NCBI GenBank assembly: GCA_900542395.1
Contig: UQNM01000051.1
Span: 1 to 16,458, forward strand
Source: an uncultured Eubacteriales bacterium
GTDB taxonomy: Bacteria; Bacillota; Clostridia; Christensenellales; Aristaeellaceae
Direction: 5' to 3'
DNA length: 16,458 nt
The notes below the pieces were generated by a model that was given only the letters and a program-made list of their open reading frames with translations, made no database searches and was not told where the DNA came from. Both the position numbers and the translations under genes were made by a program. Within the stretch, counting starts at the first letter, position 1, and each line of letters opens with the position of its first letter. Positions 12,968 through 16,458 of the stretch are shown here, one piece after another.

Positions 12968-14362
12968 TCAGGCCTCCGCCGCGTCCCTTTCGCAAAACGC
13001 CATCAACAGCGCCATCGCCAGCAGATCCGCGCATCCGCCGGGGCTGATTCCCGCCGCGCTCATTTGTCCGTCCCAATCGGTCAGCTTCTCTTTGAGCCGG
13101 CCGATTTTTTGTTTCATCTCGCCCGCTTCCAGCGCCGCCGCAATTTCGCCGTCCAGCACCCGCGCCGTCTCGCGCATCGCCGCCGCGCCCGCCTCGCCGC
13201 CACGGCGAACGGCGTTCGTGTCCTGCGTGTCGGCCATCAGCGCGGTCAGCGCGCAGAGCGCCGCGTCGTTGAGCGAAAGCCCGGCCTTCAGCCCCGCGTT
13301 CAGCCTCGGCAGGGCGATTTCGCGCACGCTCGCAAACCCGCTCGCCGCCTCCGCGCGAACGCCGCCCACGCCCGCCTTTTGGTAAATCGCCTCGCCGAAG
13401 GTGCGCGCCTGTCCGGCTTTCGCCGCCTCCAGCTCCCTGCGCATCTGCGCGCCGGTCATCTCGCCGCAGCGCGCCAGCGTTTCATGCACGCGGAGCGGCG
13501 CGCCGTAGCCCATGCCCAGCGACGCGCAGGCGATGCCCAGCGAAAAAATTGCGCCCTTGTGCGTGTTCACGCCGCCCGTCGCGCGGCGCATGGCGTCCTC
13601 CGCCAAAAGCCCCGGCACGCGCAGCGCGTCAAAGCACGCCTGCGCGTCTTTTCCCCGGTGCGCAAGGCCGATGCGCGCACAGGTTTCAAAATACGGCCTG
13701 AGCGCGCACGCGCTGTCGATGAATGTGAAGACGTCCATATCCCGGTGCGCGCCCGCGTTGTGCCTGTCCACCAGCCCCGGCTTGGGCGTCACCGCCACCT
13801 CGAAGAGCAGCGCGCGCTGGGCGTTTTCCGCCGTCCGCTTCGCAAACGCCGTTTCAAAGTGCGCGTCGATGATTGCGTTCGCCTTTTCAAACAGCGCGTC
13901 CGCGCTGTGCGCGCGGCTTCTCGCGCAGACCGGCGCAGGGTTGCCGCAGAGCAGACAGCGCCGCGCGGGCAGGCCGATCTCCGTCCGCGAGATCTTGCCG
14001 CCGTCCGGCGCGATCACGTCGATATCCAGCAGTCGCCCCAGCGCCTCGCCGTCCTCCAGCGCGCAGAGCCGCCGCTTGATTGCCCGCGCGTCCGCGCGAA
14101 CGCAGAGCATCGCCTCCGGCCCCGTCTTTTCGTGGATGGCCGCGTCAAACAGCGTTTCGCAGGGCGCAAGCACCGCCTTCACGTTCCGCAAGCCCCACGC
14201 AAACGCGCGCTCGATGTTCTCCGTCCGCTTGATCGCCCCGGCAATATTCATGCACAGACACACCACCGACGCGCCGGGATACCGCGCCAGCAGCGCCCGC
14301 TGCGCCTGCGCGCGTGCCTCCCTTGCGTCCATCATATCGGATACCGTCACCCGTTCGGCCAT
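12968..14362 (-). CDS. citXG: Fused CitX-CitG: apo-citrate lyase prosthetic group transferase / triphosphoribosyl-dephospho-CoA synthase
   Basis: Both steps that give citrate lyase its prosthetic group are in one 464-residue chain. The N-terminal CitX part (about 1-170) attaches the group to the acyl carrier subunit and shows GRLLDIDV (109-116), RRCLLC (134-139) and CARSRAH (146-152). The CitG part (about 180-460) makes 2'-(5''-triphosphoribosyl)-3'-dephospho-CoA from ATP and dephospho-CoA and shows TPKPGLVDRHNAGAHRDMD (192-210), GGVNTHKGAIF (263-273) and SPGGCADLLA (440-449). Such fusions are known in other bacteria. ATG 14362 follows GGAGG by eight bases. citC is divergent 151 bases away. 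The lyase subunits citD, citE and citF are not in the window. The 3' end is 14 bases from the convergent lysR stop, with no terminator. Confidence 0.94.
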   Translation of the reverse strand: MAERVTVSDMMDAREARAQAQRALLARYPGASVVCLCMNIAGAIKRTENIERAFAWGLRNVKAVLAPCETLFDAAIHEKTGPEAMLCVRADARAIKRRLCALEDGEALGRLLDIDVIAPDGGKISRTEIGLPARRCLLCGNPAPVCARSRAHSADALFEKANAIIDAHFETAFAKRTAENAQRALLFEVAVTPKPGLVDRHNAGAHRDMDVFTFIDSACALRPYFETCARIGLAHRGKDAQACFDALRVPGLLAEDAMRRATGGVNTHKGAIFSLGIACASLGMGYGAPLRVHETLARCGEMTGAQMRRELEAAKAGQARTFGEAIYQKAGVGGVRAEAASGFASVREIALPRLNAGLKAGLSLNDAALCALTALMADTQDTNAVRRGGEAGAAAMRETARVLDGEIAAALEAGEMKQKIGRLKEKLTDWDGQMSAAGISPGGCADLLAMALLMAFCERDAAEA

Positions 14363-14471
14363 TGCTTTATCCTCCGTTTTGCGCTTTCGCCCGCATTTTG
14401 ACCTTTATTTTATCAGAATTATGCCCGCCGCGCAAGCCGCCCGCTTTTCTCTATCCCTTTTCGGCGTTTCA

Positions 14472-14480
14472 TGGTATAAT
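14472..14480 (+). promoter_or_regulatory. citC promoter (extended -10)
   Basis: TGGTATAAT is a perfect extended -10 element, 34 bases before the citC start. The -35 region 17 bases upstream (TATCCC) is poor, which an extended -10 can offset. No clear promoter for the divergent citXG was seen in the rest of the 151-base gap, although A+T-rich DNA at 14403-14420 is the likely place. Confidence 0.65.
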
Positions 14481-14513
14481 CAGGCTATTGAGTTGATTTG
14501 AGGAGATGCCGCC

Positions 14514-15560
14514 ATGATGGATGAATATTTCGCCGTTCCGATTTCCCCTTCCAACAAGCGCGCCATGGCGCAGATGGACGCGCTGCTCGCGCGCGAGGGC
14601 ATCGAGCGCGACCGAAACCTGACCTATTCCGCTGCGATTTACGACGACGACGGGCAGATGATCGCCACGGGCTCGCTGTTTGAAAACACGCTGCGCTGCC
14701 TCGCCGTGGATGGCGCGCATCGCGGCGAAGGGCTGATGGCCGTGATCGTCGCGCACCTGGTTCAGGCACAGATTGAGCGCGGCCACACGCACCTGTTTCT
14801 ATACACGAAGGTGGACAGCGCGAAGTTCTTTGCGCCGCTGGGCTTTACGGAAATCGCGCGCGTGGACGGCCGCCTCGTGTTCATGGAAAACCGGCGCGAC
14901 GGCTTTTCGCGCTACCTGAAAAGCCTTGCGCCCTATGCGGGCGAGCGCCCCGGCGCGGCGCTGGTGATGAACGCGAACCCCTTCACCCTCGGCCACGAGA
15001 CGCTGGTGGCGCGCGCGGCGAAGGAAAACGAGCGCGTCGTGCTGTTCGTGCTCAGCGAGGACCGCTCGCTCGTGCCGTATTCGGATCGCATGGCGATGGT
15101 CAAGGCCGCCTGCGCGAAATACGGCAACGTTTCGGTCGTTTCCTCCGGCAGCTACATGATTTCCTCCGCGACGTTCCCTTCCTATTTCCTAAAGGATGCG
15201 GACGTCGTTACCCGCACCCACGCCGAGCTGGACGCGACGCTCTTCACCCGCATTGCGGCCGCGCTGAATCTGACGCGGCGCTACGTCGGCGAGGAACCGT
15301 TCTCCCACACGACGAGCCTGTATAACGAAGCGCTTGCGGCGGTTCTGCCCAAGGCGGGCGTTGAGTTGGTCGTCATCCCCCGCGCGCAGGCGCAGGGCGA
15401 GGCCATCAGCGCGTCGCACGTTCGTCAGCTCATCCACGACGGCCATATCGAAGCGATTCGCCCGCTCGTGCCGGAGACGACCTACGCTTATCTGACCGGC
15501 GATGCGGGGCAGGCTGTCCTCCGGCGGATTCAGGCCGCGGCGGACGTGATCCATCACTGA
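14514..15560 (+). CDS. citC: [Citrate (pro-3S)-lyase] ligase
   Basis: Uses ATP and acetate to acetylate the thiol of the citrate lyase prosthetic group, switching the lyase on. The 348 residues comprise an N-terminal GNAT-like domain (about 20-115, with VDGAHRGEGLMAVIV and YTKVDSAKFFAPLGF) and a C-terminal nucleotidyltransferase domain (about 147-327) with the ATP-binding NANPFTLGH (153-161) and late ISASHVR (298-304) motifs; the length is as expected. The first of two adjacent ATG codons (14514) is used, eight bases after AGGAG (14501-14505). The gene has its own promoter and is followed by a strong terminator, so it is a single-gene unit. It is divergent from citXG, which makes the prosthetic group it acts on. 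The lyase genes must be elsewhere. Confidence 0.95.
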   Translation: MMDEYFAVPISPSNKRAMAQMDALLAREGIERDRNLTYSAAIYDDDGQMIATGSLFENTLRCLAVDGAHRGEGLMAVIVAHLVQAQIERGHTHLFLYTKVDSAKFFAPLGFTEIARVDGRLVFMENRRDGFSRYLKSLAPYAGERPGAALVMNANPFTLGHETLVARAAKENERVVLFVLSEDRSLVPYSDRMAMVKAACAKYGNVSVVSSGSYMISSATFPSYFLKDADVVTRTHAELDATLFTRIAAALNLTRRYVGEEPFSHTTSLYNEALAAVLPKAGVELVVIPRAQAQGEAISASHVRQLIHDGHIEAIRPLVPETTYAYLTGDAGQAVLRRIQAAADVIHH

Positions 15561-15574
15561 GTTTTTCGAGCACC

Positions 15575-15614
15575 AAAATGGGCTGTCAAGTTTGTTAGCT
15601 TGACAGCCCATTTT
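15575..15614. terminator. Bidirectional terminator between citC and serS
   Basis: AAAATGGGCTGTCAAG (15575-15590) and CTTGACAGCCCATTTT (15599-15614) form a perfect 16-bp stem with loop TTTGTTAG. The A and T ends of the stem give a T-run on either strand. It serves both converging genes, whose stops lie 14 and 17 bases away. Confidence 0.95.
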
Positions 15615-15631
15615 AATTCGATTGATTTTTC

Positions 15632-16458
15632 TTACTTCGCCGGCACAAGGACTTCCTTGCCGCCCATATACGGGCGCAGCGGCGCGGGAATACGGATGGA
15701 GCCGTCCTCATTGAGGTTATTCTCCAGGAACGCAATCAGCATACGGGGCGGCGCCACGCAGGTGTTATTCAGCGTGTGGGCGAAGTACTTGCTGCCGTCC
15801 TTGCCCTTGACGCGGATGCCCAGACGGCGCGCCTGCGCGTCGCCCAGCGTGGAGCAGCTTCCCACCTCGAAATACTTCTTCTGGCGCGGGCTCCAAGCCT
15901 CGACGTCGCAGCTCTTCACCTTCAGGTCGGCCAGATCGCCGGAACAGCACTCCAGCGTCCGAACCGGAATATCCAGCGAGCGGAAGTAATCGACGGTGTT
16001 CTGCCAGAGGCGGTTATACCACGTCATCGAATCCTCCGGCTTGCAGACGACGATCATCTCCTGCTTTTCGAACTGGTGGATGCGGTAAACGCCGCGCTCC
16101 TCGATGCCGTGCGAGCCCTTCTCCTTGCGGAAGCACGGGGAGTAGGACGTGAGCGTCTGGGGAAGGCTGCTCTCGGGCAGAATTTCGCCGATGAAGCGGC
16201 CGACCATCGAATGCTCGCTCGTGCCGATGAGGTAGAGGTCCTCGCCCTCGATCTTGTACATCATGGCGTCCATGTCGTTCTGGCTCATGACGCCCTCGAC
16301 CACGTTGCCGTGGATCATGAACGGCGGGATGCAGTAGGTAAAGCCCTTGCCGATCATGAAATCGCGCGCGTAGGCCAGCACGGCCTCGTGCAGGCGGGCA
16401 ATGTCGCCCATGAGATAGTAAAATCCGTTGCCGGAGACGCGGCGTGCGGCGTCGAGAT
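15632..16458 (-). CDS. serS: Seryl-tRNA synthetase, 5' part outside the window
   Basis: Class II aminoacyl-tRNA synthetase charging tRNA-Ser. The visible 275 codons cover the catalytic core. The frame is open through the right edge (…VSGNGFYYLMGDIARL), so the Met at 16411 is internal and the N-terminal coiled-coil arm lies beyond the window. Seen here are the serine-site region LIGTSEHSMVG, motif 2 as CFRKEKGSHGIEERGVYRIHQFEKQE, GSCSTLGDAQARRLGIR, and motif 3 around APPRMLIAFLENN. The enzyme is recognisable, but several blocks differ from the E. coli/Bacillus pattern (TSEHSM where TAE-type is usual; APPR in motif 3), so it belongs to a divergent branch. It ends at the shared terminator 17 bases downstream. 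Confidence 0.93.
   Translation of the reverse strand, partial: LDAARRVSGNGFYYLMGDIARLHEAVLAYARDFMIGKGFTYCIPPFMIHGNVVEGVMSQNDMDAMMYKIEGEDLYLIGTSEHSMVGRFIGEILPESSLPQTLTSYSPCFRKEKGSHGIEERGVYRIHQFEKQEMIVVCKPEDSMTWYNRLWQNTVDYFRSLDIPVRTLECCSGDLADLKVKSCDVEAWSPRQKKYFEVGSCSTLGDAQARRLGIRVKGKDGSKYFAHTLNNTCVAPPRMLIAFLENNLNEDGSIRIPAPLRPYMGGKEVLVPAK

Noticed and set aside
13064..14401. A 445-codon plus-strand frame opposite citXG
   Set aside because: Shadow of citXG; Arg/Ala/His-rich, with no ribosome binding site or domain.
1..16458. CRISPR array, prophage, insertion sequence, toxin-antitoxin or biosynthetic cluster
   Set aside because: No regularly spaced repeats, transposase, integrase, phage or synthase-type genes are present; the only repeat pair is the hairpin element before lysR.

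Overview
The window is a G+C-rich stretch (G+C-rich by eye; no count was made) of what looks like an ordinary chromosome from a member of the Bacillota, probably a high-GC anaerobic gut clostridium. The evidence is the clostridial gene order cmk-plsC-ispH-rpsA, a four-repeat S1 protein, MEP-pathway isoprenoid synthesis, a clostridial cysteine desulfurase next to a DUF3343 protein, citrate lyase maturation genes, strong AGGAGG-type ribosome binding sites and sigma-A-like promoters. The genus cannot be fixed from this sequence. There is no phage, insertion sequence, CRISPR array, tRNA or rRNA.

Layout. Bases 63-5799 are a leftward housekeeping block. The cmk-plsC-ispH-rpsA series (cytidylate kinase, lysophosphatidate acyltransferase, HMBPP reductase, S1 protein) has a promoter before cmk and ends at a bidirectional terminator (2108-2141). 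The protease gene ftsH follows with its own promoter. Bases 5846-8020 hold an unrecognised single-span membrane protein with a strong promoter. It is convergent with a cysteine desulfurase, which is head-to-head with a small DUF3343 protein. Bases 8036-9744 contain a consensus promoter followed by a short leader ending in a terminator hairpin, then nth (endonuclease III) and an unrecognised four-span membrane protein. Bases 9750-12953 contain a leftward two-gene operon (cytidylate-kinase-like protein plus MATE exporter). It is divergent from a LysR-type regulator, with two overlapping opposed promoters and a LysR-type dyad between them. Two copies of a hairpin-rich repeat lie in the LysR leader and supply its ribosome binding site. 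Bases 12968-15560 carry citrate lyase maturation genes, a fused citX-citG and divergent citC, without the citDEF structural genes. A 16-bp-stem bidirectional terminator separates citC from a serS gene that runs off the right edge.

How it works together. Most of the content is core metabolism: nucleotide, phospholipid and isoprenoid supply, translation, protein quality control and DNA repair. The parts worth a second look are the LysR/kinase-like/MATE divergon, the promoter-leader-terminator unit before nth, the repeat pair that forms the lysR leader, the isolated citrate lyase maturation genes, and three convergent gene pairs with almost no space between them and no terminator at the junction. 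In two of those pairs, a terminator-shaped hairpin for the leftward transcript lies only beyond the opposing gene. I found no convincing evidence of a wholly new multi-gene system.
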